A stretch of DNA of 39,822 nucleotides from Candidatus Cloacimonadota bacterium (GTDB taxonomy: Bacteria; Cloacimonadota; Cloacimonadia; Cloacimonadales; TCS61). Under the pieces are notes generated by a model. It did not search any database, was not told the DNA's origin, and saw only the letters and a program-made list of their open reading frames with translations. Shown here piece after piece: positions 26,001 to 33,709 of this stretch. The stretch's first letter is position 1. Every line of letters starts with the position of its first letter. The stretch spans positions 1 to 39,822 of the forward strand of contig JAIPGO010000027.1 of assembly GCA_021736135.1 (NCBI GenBank), given 5' to 3'. The position numbers and the translations under genes are program-made.

Positions 26001-26418
26001 CAACTGTAAATTTCAATCCCAGTGTCTGATTCACCTCTTCCAGAGTCAATTGCGCCAGTGATATGATCAGGCGTTGACTTCGCTGCATCTCTTTATCGCT
26101 CAGATGATTTTGAAATGGTTCATAAAACTTTGTTATTTCATTATCAGCGAATTTTATAAAAGTCCTGAATCCCTGAGTTGATACCAGATTATATGCCCAG
26201 TTAGCAGGCAGAAATTCCATGATCGGATGGTCTTTATCCTCAATTCCCATACTGCAGATACATTGCCCGCGATTTACGTAAAATACCCACATCGGGATGC
26301 CATTTTTTCCTGCTACTCCGGGGAAAAAACTGGAAAATGATTTTGCTGAATTATAGTCACTTATAATGAATCTGCCATTCTCTTCCAATTGATATTTTTT
26401 TTCCTGGGATGATGTCAC
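23062..26418 (-). CDS. GH94-clan beta-glucan phosphorylase, best fit GH149/GH161 (beta-1,3-oligoglucan phosphorylase)
   Basis: The protein is 1118 residues, the size known for GH149 and GH161 enzymes and larger than typical GH94 cellobiose or laminaribiose phosphorylases (about 800). An N-terminal beta-sandwich (about 15-320) leads into an (alpha/alpha)6 barrel. FWTDHWTYNLDLLENF (536-551) and NWYDALNGLPGLMGSS (662-677) are visible, the latter holding the expected general acid Asp665. There is no signal peptide, so it works in the cytoplasm. It would convert beta-1,3-gluco-oligosaccharides and phosphate to alpha-glucose-1-phosphate, saving ATP. The GTG start has AGGAGG 5 nt upstream. A hairpin lies between it and the preceding surface-protein gene. 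The choice between GH149 and GH161 is not settled by eye. Confidence 0.85.
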   Translation of the reverse strand: MTSSQEKKYQLEENGRFIISDYNSAKSFSSFFPGVAGKNGIPMWVFYVNRGQCICSMGIEDKDHPIMEFLPANWAYNLVSTQGFRTFIKFADNEITKFYEPFQNHLSDKEMQRSQRLIISLAQLTLEEVNQTLGLKFTVEYFNVPQDNYAGLVRKLQIENIKSEPVSLEGLDGLPLIIPYGIDNGGLKYIRHLVQAFVEVVNHENGVPFFKGKVKPADRPDVVRIKEGNFYLGFVSEGNESRLIKTIVDPAKIFGIRGDYNYPDKFLTSSREDMISGQIFENRLPSAMGIFNTTIQPGETYTYISIIGHAGSVKELNDLVPVITNREYIETKARMNQELVEKLTQNNFICSSEPVLDHYARQNFLDNALRGGFPYTLKGKENSSTLHLYSRKHGDLERDYNDYRLAPTHYSQGNGNFRDVNQNRRNDLFFNPDVREGNVEHFYNLIQLDGFNPLVIKEIRFTLSDSEKVKKVLSEYLGLECVEQVTSFLENSFTPGELMMYLQEQQIVVQGETEVFLGDLLGICHKNHDTGYGEGFWTDHWTYNLDLLENFLAVYPEKKNYILFKKKSFSYYDNPHRVQPRDDKYVIWDGKAMQLEAVVFDEEKDILINQRDHDRNKVRTLSGSGDVYYTTLINKILCLIVNKLASLDPEGIGIEMETGKPNWYDALNGLPGLMGSSISETLEVKRHILFLLEALREQDMTAKKWFMCEELQVFMDTLYGILKADLPSFEYWDQATAVKEIFRHRTRLGISGSEKTVTVEKIIDFLLAGLNKLEAGIEKAWNKEKNVISTYFVNAAVEYEEIKFTDVNGEVKLIRNAKGLPCFRAKKFEQRALPLFLEGPVHYLRSNTDLEQAKTLVKNIRKSGLYDHKLNMYKVNESLEDQPMEIGRARTFSPGWFENESIWLHMEYKYMLELLRNELYQEFYTDFKKVFVPFMEPAVYGRSILENSSFIVSSANPDPSIHGNGFIARLSGATAEFIHILHLMSVGAKPFFINSDNELSFSLKPALPAWLFTTEPRKSQLYINKKLWEIEFPAQSFSFMFLSNMLVTYHNPELADTFGTAGVVPVSWLLTDIEGNKSKFTGTVLTGEIAVKIRAGEIARMEIELKKSEKENIKNERY

Positions 26419-26459
26419 TGCAGCCTCCTGTTTTATCTATATCATTTGTTCATAAAATG

Positions 26460-26491
26460 GGCATCAGCCGGTAATATTACCGGCTGACGCC
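26460..26491 (-). terminator. 16-bp hairpin inside the glucan operon
   Basis: GGCATCAGCCGGTAAT (26460-26475) pairs with ATTACCGGCTGACGCC (26476-26491). All 16 positions pair in minus-strand RNA, one as G-U. It lies 9 nt past the stop of the 1482-residue protein gene and is followed on the minus strand by CATTTTATG, a poor U-run. It probably stabilises the upstream mRNA or ends part of the transcripts before the cytoplasmic enzyme genes. Confidence 0.7.
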
Positions 26492-26499
26492 GTTTTATC

Positions 26500-29400
26500 T
26501 TATTTCAGCAGGATCATACGTTTAGTATCGATTGTCCTGTTATCAACACTCAGACGATAGAAATATACTCCCGAGGGAGCTGTATCTGCATTCCAGGTCT
26601 GATGATATGTATTAGCAGCTCTTGACCCATCAACAAGGGTATCCACCAGTCTTCCTTTTGTATCATATACGCTGAGCTTTACGTGACCCGGCTGAGTTAA
26701 ACTGAATGTGATAGTAGTCACTGGATTGAAAGGATTAGGATAATTGCTTCCCAAAGCAGAATTAACCTGAATCGGATTATCTTCATTTGTACCAGTTACG
26801 TTATTATGGAAGTAAATATTGTCAACATACACATTATTGGGATCACCAGAGATGATCAACTGGGCTAAGTGTTCAGTAGTCGTTAATCCGGTAAAATCAG
26901 AAAGAGGAATATCAAAACATACCCATTCGCCAGTCATCAGTGCCGGTGTTGTATTAGCATCAAAAGTAAGCTCATGCTCCACATCATCTCCACCACTCCA
27001 AACGCCATCTGCTCCAAAATCTACGAGCTTGATCTTAAATACTGCTGGAAGAGTTGTGGGATCGGGTGTCCAGATATCCATGTGGAAATGATTCATCGCC
27101 GTGGCATCAATCGTTTGAGATGTAAATTCAATCCCTGCAAATACAAGACTGGTGTAAAGCTTCACGTCATCTCCCATAACCTGCACATCTGTAACATTAG
27201 CCTGATCCCATTCTGCAGACCAGGTGTCAACCGTTACATTAGTGTAGGCATTACTAAATAGTGAAATCACATTTTCTTGAGCAAAAGCAGGTGTTGGAGC
27301 AGGTTCTTCTGGTCCTTCCGGTCCAGCACCCTGTTCATGGAATGTTACATTGTCTATATAGCAGATATTGTCCTGAGTTCTTCCTGCCAGATCGAAATCC
27401 GGGAAAATGACTATCTGATCGATTATTCCAGTGATACCTGCGCCGATACTTCCTGATAGATCAAAAGTTAATTCTTCCCATTCATTTATAACGCTGTTAG
27501 CAACCTTAACTTCCGGCTGTGCTTCACCACTGGCTTCCACGAATTTTACTCCTACATCACTGATCACCGGTTTCCAGACCATCACTTTTACGGTGCAATT
27601 TGTCTCGTCAAAACTGAATTCACCCAGATCTGAGCCATGCTGTGATTCACATCCGGCCCAGGGCTGCCCTGTCTGCAAAGCCGTAAATTTCATCACGGTT
27701 GCGGAAGTGTTTATTCCTGAAACATCAGGATTTGCTAAAATCTCTACAGGGGGATTGTAATCATTTTCAAAAACAGTCCAGGTCCAGTCAGCTCCATAGC
27801 CACCAGCTTCAAAATCAATGGGTGCATGCAATTCACGGGTATTACCCGATTGCAGGTCTGCATTGGAAAACTTGTAATGTTGCTCAACTCCATTAACAGT
27901 GATGGTAAATTCGAGTTTGCTGCTCCTGGCTGTGGTATTATAAGGAATGCGCAGCATTTCACCCGAAATAATCTCCGGGCTGGCAAGAGCAACAGAAAAT
28001 TCTTCCTGGTTTATCGCACTTAAAAGCCCTTCTTTAATGATCGTATTGCCAAAAACAACACTTTCCGAACTTGCTTTTAATTGCAAACTATATACTTCAC
28101 CAGTACCTGTGAGTATTATCTCATTATTTTCTATTTTAATATCAACTCTGCCCTGAGGAGAAGAACCTGTTCTTGTTTGTACTGGGAAAATATCAATCAA
28201 GTCAACACTGTACTGCAGAACAAGTGCTGCATCATAAGCTTCTGCTGAACCGTTTCCATCAACATCACCGGCGATAAGCTGCCAGGTCCAGGGTAAAGGT
28301 GCACCTATGGGATCAAGCATAACAGCAAACTGAAGAAGATTAGCTGCATCAAAAGCATCAATACTCCAGTCTCCTGTAACGTCACCATACAACCAGTAAG
28401 GACCACCGTCATAGAAATATACATTATCAACATAAACCGTGTTGGGATCTCCTGAAATGATCAACTGGGCCAGGTGTTCTCTTGTTACCAGTCCGGTAAA
28501 ATCCTCAAAAGGAATATCAAGACTTACCCAGGTCTCTGTTGCCATTATAGTTTCATCAAAAGTTATTTCGTGTTCCACGTCATCTCCACCCCAAACGCCA
28601 TCTGCTCCAAAATCAACCAGTTTCACCTTGAAAACAGATGGAGCTGCCGTGTTATCTGGAGTCCAGATATCCATATGAAAATGTGTCATTCCGGAAGCAT
28701 CAATCGTCTGCGATGTAAACTCGATTCCTGCATAAACCAGATTAGTATAAAGCTTTGTATCATTTCCGGCGATCTGGATATCTTCAAGATCTGCCATATC
28801 CCATCCGGCTGACCAGGTATCAACAAATACATTTTCGTAATCATTACTATATAAAGAAATTACATGTTCTGCTTCCATTTCCGGAGTGGGAGCCGCTATT
28901 TCAGGTACAGCATCAGCCAAGGTGAAATTTACGTTGTAAGTCAGCATTGTTTCGCCATCTTCTGCTGTTACAACCACTTCGGTAGTGCCGGGAAGCATTG
29001 CTGCAGCATTAACCACGAAGTCTGCTTCAGGATCATTCGTAACGGCAGTTACTACGGGTACTTCAACCGTTCCTGCTGCTAATTCCACCTCATAATTCAT
29101 TACTGAAGGTAAAAATCCCTCTATTGTAACTCCATCCACCAGCAGATCACTCAGCGTTGCATCACTGCCGGGTACATTTGCTGAATAAAAATATATGTTA
29201 TCAAGATATATGGTAGAAGGATTAACTCCTGCCTGCCCATCAAATTTCAACTGGATTATATCTGCCATTGTCATGCCCGTGAAATCAGATAATAGAATAT
29301 CATAACTGTTCCATTCTAAAGAATTTATGGGATCCAGAGGTAGCAGGTGTTCACCAGTTGTTGCACTGATCGGAGAAAACTGAACTACCGTTGCATCAGG

Positions 29401-30948
29401 CGTCCACATGTCTATATGCAAAAAACTCATAGCACTTAAGTCGGTGCTCCCGGCAAATGCTGTTCCCTGATAATTGAAATTATCATACTTCAACATCATA
29501 TATCCAGCAATTTCTTCAAAGGTAACAACTGTGCTCTGTCCCCAGTTCGGATTGAAATTTGTGCCTGCGATGTCATCATAACTATCACTAAAGATAGATA
29601 TAACACTTACTCCCGGTAATGTGGGGTCCGGTGCCGCTGTCTGTGGAACCGGTGTGGGGAAATAGAAGTTTACGTTGTAAGTAAGCATATTACTTTCATC
29701 TTCTGAAGTAACTACTACTTGTGTTGTTCCAGGCAGCACTTCTGTATCAATTACTTCATATTCAGCATTGGGATTTGTTGTCGTTGCTGTTACTGTTGGA
29801 ATAATTGTTGTCCCTTCTGGCAATTCAATATCATAAGTCAATGTCGTGGGGGCAAATCCGGCAACAGTTACCCCGTCAACCTGTAGATCACTCAAAGTGG
29901 CTACTGTTTCAGGACCATCTGGCAATTTATAAAAATAGATATTATCAAGATATATGGTGGAAGGAGTTACTCCCTGCTGACCATCAAATTTCAATTGAAA
30001 GATATTTCCCATGGGAAGTCCTATAAAATCAGTTAAAGGGATATCTATACTGTTCCAGGTCTCTTGTTCCAGGGGAGAAAGGAGCACTAAAAATTCACCG
30101 GGAGGAGCGCTGATGGGAGTAAACATAACTACGGTAGCATCAGCCGTCCACAGATCTATATGAACAAATTCCATCAAAGAAAGATCCTGAGCTGCACTGA
30201 ACTGAGTACCCTGATAATTGAAATTCGCATATTTCAGGGTTAAGTTACCAGCTATAAGCGGAGTAGATACAATTGTTGACTGACCCCAGGGAGGATTAAA
30301 ATTTGTTCCAGGAAGGTCTTCATAAGAATCACTGAAAACTGAGATTACATCTTCGGCAGCCTGCATTGGGGCTGGCGCTGCAACCTGTGGCTCATTTCCT
30401 GCGATCTGTTCGCTGAATGTTACGTTATCATAATAGATGATGTTATTCTGTAACCTGCCAGCCATATCAAAATCGGGGAAAAATACAAACTTGTTATAAG
30501 TATTCCCGATAGCACCTGAAAAGTCATAAACGATCTCTTCCCACTCACCAGTTACAGTATTTGTGGAATTGATCTCTGCCGGTGCACCTGTTCCTTCAAA
30601 TTTCAACCTTACGTCACTTACTACGTCTTTGTGCACCATTATGCTGACGGTACTGTTATCGGCTGTAAAGGTAAATTCTCCGATATCAAGTGTCTCGCAG
30701 CCAGCCCAGGGCTGTCCTGCCTGTAATGCAGTGATCATTCCAACGGTAGCTGACTCATTAAGCCCTGCTACATCAGGATTAGCCACTACTTCAACTGGTG
30801 GGTTTGTCGCATTTTCAAATACTGTCCAGGTCCAGTCTGCTCCATATCCGCCTTCCTCAAAATCGATAGGTGCGTTCTGGGCAAAAATTAACGTATTCAT
30901 CGCCAAGATGAATAATAATACGAAAAAGAACTTTGTTCTGTTTTTCAT
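26500..30948 (-). CDS. Secreted multi-module glucan-binding candidate with dockerin-like segment and T9SS sorting domain
   Basis: This non-catalytic 1482-residue protein has a signal peptide (1-23). Module order as I read it: type A beta-sandwich (26-181); type B (203-341) plus cadherin-like domain (350-429); a second type B (450-588) plus cadherin-like domain (598-676); type C (697-846); a dockerin-like calcium segment with GDVTGDWSIDAFDAANLLQF and GDVDGNGSAEAYDAALVLQY (853-920); an unassigned domain (930-1040); a second type A (1042-1206); a second type C (1228-1382). It ends with a FlgD-like/Por sorting domain (1402-1482) containing NYPNPFNP and PSGVYFYRL. The A, B and C modules look like carbohydrate-binding domains (late DNIYFY strand), and type C recurs in the GH16 enzyme. 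It should sit on the cell surface and hold glucan. Its binding ability is inferred. Confidence 0.85.
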   Translation of the reverse strand: MKNRTKFFFVLLFILAMNTLIFAQNAPIDFEEGGYGADWTWTVFENATNPPVEVVANPDVAGLNESATVGMITALQAGQPWAGCETLDIGEFTFTADNSTVSIMVHKDVVSDVRLKFEGTGAPAEINSTNTVTGEWEEIVYDFSGAIGNTYNKFVFFPDFDMAGRLQNNIIYYDNVTFSEQIAGNEPQVAAPAPMQAAEDVISVFSDSYEDLPGTNFNPPWGQSTIVSTPLIAGNLTLKYANFNYQGTQFSAAQDLSLMEFVHIDLWTADATVVMFTPISAPPGEFLVLLSPLEQETWNSIDIPLTDFIGLPMGNIFQLKFDGQQGVTPSTIYLDNIYFYKLPDGPETVATLSDLQVDGVTVAGFAPTTLTYDIELPEGTTIIPTVTATTTNPNAEYEVIDTEVLPGTTQVVVTSEDESNMLTYNVNFYFPTPVPQTAAPDPTLPGVSVISIFSDSYDDIAGTNFNPNWGQSTVVTFEEIAGYMMLKYDNFNYQGTAFAGSTDLSAMSFLHIDMWTPDATVVQFSPISATTGEHLLPLDPINSLEWNSYDILLSDFTGMTMADIIQLKFDGQAGVNPSTIYLDNIYFYSANVPGSDATLSDLLVDGVTIEGFLPSVMNYEVELAAGTVEVPVVTAVTNDPEADFVVNAAAMLPGTTEVVVTAEDGETMLTYNVNFTLADAVPEIAAPTPEMEAEHVISLYSNDYENVFVDTWSAGWDMADLEDIQIAGNDTKLYTNLVYAGIEFTSQTIDASGMTHFHMDIWTPDNTAAPSVFKVKLVDFGADGVWGGDDVEHEITFDETIMATETWVSLDIPFEDFTGLVTREHLAQLIISGDPNTVYVDNVYFYDGGPYWLYGDVTGDWSIDAFDAANLLQFAVMLDPIGAPLPWTWQLIAGDVDGNGSAEAYDAALVLQYSVDLIDIFPVQTRTGSSPQGRVDIKIENNEIILTGTGEVYSLQLKASSESVVFGNTIIKEGLLSAINQEEFSVALASPEIISGEMLRIPYNTTARSSKLEFTITVNGVEQHYKFSNADLQSGNTRELHAPIDFEAGGYGADWTWTVFENDYNPPVEILANPDVSGINTSATVMKFTALQTGQPWAGCESQHGSDLGEFSFDETNCTVKVMVWKPVISDVGVKFVEASGEAQPEVKVANSVINEWEELTFDLSGSIGAGITGIIDQIVIFPDFDLAGRTQDNICYIDNVTFHEQGAGPEGPEEPAPTPAFAQENVISLFSNAYTNVTVDTWSAEWDQANVTDVQVMGDDVKLYTSLVFAGIEFTSQTIDATAMNHFHMDIWTPDPTTLPAVFKIKLVDFGADGVWSGGDDVEHELTFDANTTPALMTGEWVCFDIPLSDFTGLTTTEHLAQLIISGDPNNVYVDNIYFHNNVTGTNEDNPIQVNSALGSNYPNPFNPVTTITFSLTQPGHVKLSVYDTKGRLVDTLVDGSRAANTYHQTWNADTAPSGVYFYRLSVDNRTIDTKRMILLK
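28921..30342 (-). repeat. Tandem two-copy unit (type B sandwich plus cadherin-like domain) in the surface protein
   Basis: Residues 203-429 and 450-676 are the same two-domain unit twice. Shared stretches include FSDSY, a NFNP.WGQST segment, NFNYQGT and STIYLDNIYFY, as well as LPGTT.VVVT in the following domain. The spacing of 247 residues is constant. This indicates an internal duplication that has diverged. Confidence 0.8.
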
Positions 30949-32018
30949 TTGTCCTCCATTAAGGTATTTTTCTTCATTTTTTCCATCTTTATATAATTAA
31001 GAAAAGATTCCTTGGGTGTTCGGTCTTCATAAAACACTCCCCAATTCTTTTCTATTTCATTTGCTGCCGTCGCTTCTCCCCCGCCTTTCCACGGTTCATC
31101 AAAAGCTTCAAACAAAAATGTTGTTACCTGATTACTGCTGACCCAGTTGTGCAATTCCATGAGAAATGTTTCCTGAGCTTTTAAGCTGACTTCACCTTTG
31201 ATCAAAGTGCCCTGCTCTCCAGGACCCTTTTTCTCTGAATTGTAGGAAGTTGCCCAGCCTATTTCTCCGAGAACGATTTGTTTCCCTGTATGAAATTCTT
31301 TGAGTTCCTGATAGTTTGCGTTCAGCCATTCTATAGAAGAATCCAGTGTTTTCCCGTTCCACAGCGGATATATGTGAGTTACAACGAAATCCACCTCAGA
31401 AGCTACCTTTTTGCTCTCAGGCTTGTTCCAGAAATTGTAATCATCCGCAGTCGTCACGGGAACTTGGGTATATTTACGAACTGTTCTGATATATCTTATC
31501 AGGTCTTCTTCTGCCATCCTGTGCCAGGACCAGAAAACCTGGGTTTCATTTCCTACATTAACTGCTATTACTATATCATTATACTTATTGGTAAGTTCTA
31601 TACAACGTAGAGTATTCGTGATATTATTTTCCTTGTTCGAGCGATTATTATCTTCATTTTCCAGCCACACACCCAGCATGACCTTGATCGGTATTTGGTT
31701 TTCTGCTATGACCTGCAGTATGCGCTCCGTATCATCATCTGCATTATATACCCTGATCAGATTCCAATGCTGTGCTATGATCGTCAGATCTTCCTGTATT
31801 TCTGCCTTTGAAGGTCCCTGCAAGCCGGGAGCCTGACCTTTTCTGTAGCAGCCGTATGAAACTGCCTCTCCTGTCAGATCAATGCTCAATTCTCTTTTAA
31901 TAAAAGGTTCTTCCTGATGCATATCATTTGTTTTCAGTCCCAGGCGAATTTCTGAGATCGCATCTGCTGTAATAGAAATACTCCAGAGCATAAACAGAAT
32001 GATCAGAGCTTTTTTCAT
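30945..32018 (-). CDS. Secreted GH17 family beta-1,3-glucanase/transglycosidase
   Basis: A signal peptide ends near residue 20 (ITADA). The rest is a TIM barrel with the GH17 marks. NVGNET (154-159) carries the acid/base Glu158, and VLGEIGWATSYN (249-260) carries the nucleophile Glu252, matching the LGNE and ETGW motifs of the family. VRVYNADD is the usual strand-2 motif (here IRVYNADD, 88-95). It would cut or rearrange beta-1,3-glucan outside the cytoplasm. No C-terminal sorting domain or lipobox is present, so it may be periplasmic. The stop overlaps the start of the surface protein gene (ATGA), and its last codons contain that gene's GGAGG. Confidence 0.88.
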   Translation of the reverse strand: MKKALIILFMLWSISITADAISEIRLGLKTNDMHQEEPFIKRELSIDLTGEAVSYGCYRKGQAPGLQGPSKAEIQEDLTIIAQHWNLIRVYNADDDTERILQVIAENQIPIKVMLGVWLENEDNNRSNKENNITNTLRCIELTNKYNDIVIAVNVGNETQVFWSWHRMAEEDLIRYIRTVRKYTQVPVTTADDYNFWNKPESKKVASEVDFVVTHIYPLWNGKTLDSSIEWLNANYQELKEFHTGKQIVLGEIGWATSYNSEKKGPGEQGTLIKGEVSLKAQETFLMELHNWVSSNQVTTFLFEAFDEPWKGGGEATAANEIEKNWGVFYEDRTPKESFLNYIKMEKMKKNTLMEDK

Positions 32019-33691
32019 AACTGGATCCTCACTGTCTGCACTGCGTTAGCAGCGATTTCCACTTCTGCAAATTGACTGCCTATCTGCAGATTATAAATTA
32101 TGGGTTTATCTGTGGTGTTTAATAACTGAACACTTAAAATATTATCAGCATTCAGTGTCGCACACGCATGCAGAGCATCACTGCCCAATCCGGTTAATTG
32201 CATCTGGGTATTCACGGCCTGATCACCAGGTCGGATCGTCCGGCTGAATTGCGCTAAAACATAATATACCGGAGTATAATAGATTTCCTGAGTTTCAGTA
32301 TCTATCATAATGGGCGCTCCGCAGAAATTCCCCACATGATTGGGTCCGCCATTTCGGTCTAAAACTATATTCCAGTCGATCCAGCCTTTCACCCAGTGAT
32401 CAAGGCTGACGATTATATTTCTGGCATAACGATGAACTGGAGTATAAACGGGATGATCTTCAACTTTCACGCCTTCCCACGGAACCGTATATCCCCAGTC
32501 TGTTGCGTTATCATTCCACCAGAATTCGTCATTATCAAACCAGTTGCTTTCTTTAAATCTTTCCGGGTCTGCTACTCCAAAAGGTGCATCCTTTCCCAGA
32601 TCGTCTATACAGCCTTCCGTATGTATGATGCCAAACTCAGGATACTTCTCATGTACTCTGTCAAAGATTTCTTCATACACCCTGAATGTGCTTTCATACC
32701 AGTGAACTGCCACACCATAAACATATTGCGCTGATTCGGGATCGGCAAAAATCACATCCGTCCAGTCTTCGATCCCATCACGATTCTGATCATAGATCAG
32801 AAGTTTGATATCATCATATCCGCCGGCTTGCAATTTTGGTCCCAATTCACTTTTCACAAATTCGTTCTGCGATTCAGGCGTAAAATTCATACTTTCCCAC
32901 TGACCATTATTACCATGCGGTTCATTTACCGGAGTTATTCCCCAGATATTAACGCCTTCAGCTTTATAAGCATCCAGATATTTCACAATATAATCTGCAT
33001 AAGTGGAAACATATACGGCTTTTAATGATCCTCCGGTTCCCTGCCAGTTATTTTCAGGTGCTCCGGGAATATACCAGTCTTCGATATCTTTCATCCAGGC
33101 AGGTGCCGTCCAGGCTGAAGATACGATCCGTAATTGATTATCCTGCTGTCTGTTTTTTATTGCCAGTGCCTCTTTGATCATCGGCAAAAGGTCATAAGTC
33201 TCATCCTTGATCCCGGCATATTCTTTCGCACTGAAACCCTCTTTATCAGGGGCGATGTCAAAACTTTCCAGACCATCTTCTTCTTTGTCCGCATAAGAAT
33301 ATCTGCCCTTTACACTAAAATCACAGGCTCCAATATGCGTTCTGGCAAGCGTAAAATCCGCCCCGGTTTCACTGAATATTTTTTCCATCACCTGATGTCT
33401 CATATCTTTATCCAGATGCGCCAGCACGTAGGCTGAGGATTCCGTAAACGACGTCCCGATGCCGTCAATGGTCTGTTTTAAGCTGTCAGGATAAATGTGA
33501 ATTACTGTTCCCTCTGCTTCACCCTGCCTAAAGGTTACGTTATCCTGCAGTGCCAGTTTATCACCACTCGCTGAGGTCAGCAGAATTTCGTATGTTGAAA
33601 CGGGGTTATTGCTTTCATTAGCTCCACAACCGCTATATAACGCTAAAAGAATTATGAAAACCAGTGTTTTTAATATATTCTTTCGCATCAT
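32015..33691 (-). CDS. Lipoprotein GH30 beta-glucanase/glucosidase
   Basis: The N-terminus is a lipoprotein signal with lipobox LYSGC (Cys22). The GH30 (alpha/beta)8 barrel with its beta side domain follows. GITPVNEPHG (251-260) holds the acid/base Glu257, and IIHTEG (355-360) holds the nucleophile Glu359. DGIGTSFTESSAY near the N-terminus is the usual family opening. In a beta-1,3-glucan locus a GH30 is expected to remove beta-1,6-linked glucose branches or cut beta-1,6 stretches (subfamilies 1 or 3), but the subfamily is not decided by eye. The C-terminal part (about 480-558) is the beta sandwich. It overlaps GH17 by 4 nt. Confidence 0.9.
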   Translation of the reverse strand: MMRKNILKTLVFIILLALYSGCGANESNNPVSTYEILLTSASGDKLALQDNVTFRQGEAEGTVIHIYPDSLKQTIDGIGTSFTESSAYVLAHLDKDMRHQVMEKIFSETGADFTLARTHIGACDFSVKGRYSYADKEEDGLESFDIAPDKEGFSAKEYAGIKDETYDLLPMIKEALAIKNRQQDNQLRIVSSAWTAPAWMKDIEDWYIPGAPENNWQGTGGSLKAVYVSTYADYIVKYLDAYKAEGVNIWGITPVNEPHGNNGQWESMNFTPESQNEFVKSELGPKLQAGGYDDIKLLIYDQNRDGIEDWTDVIFADPESAQYVYGVAVHWYESTFRVYEEIFDRVHEKYPEFGIIHTEGCIDDLGKDAPFGVADPERFKESNWFDNDEFWWNDNATDWGYTVPWEGVKVEDHPVYTPVHRYARNIIVSLDHWVKGWIDWNIVLDRNGGPNHVGNFCGAPIMIDTETQEIYYTPVYYVLAQFSRTIRPGDQAVNTQMQLTGLGSDALHACATLNADNILSVQLLNTTDKPIIYNLQIGSQFAEVEIAANAVQTVRIQL

Positions 33692-33709
33692 AATATCCTG
33701 AGATTTTTC

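Noticed and set aside
28183-30873. Repeated modules considered as a CRISPR or DNA-level tandem repeat
   Set aside because: The repetition is of whole protein domains and has diverged in DNA; there are no short regular repeats with spacers.
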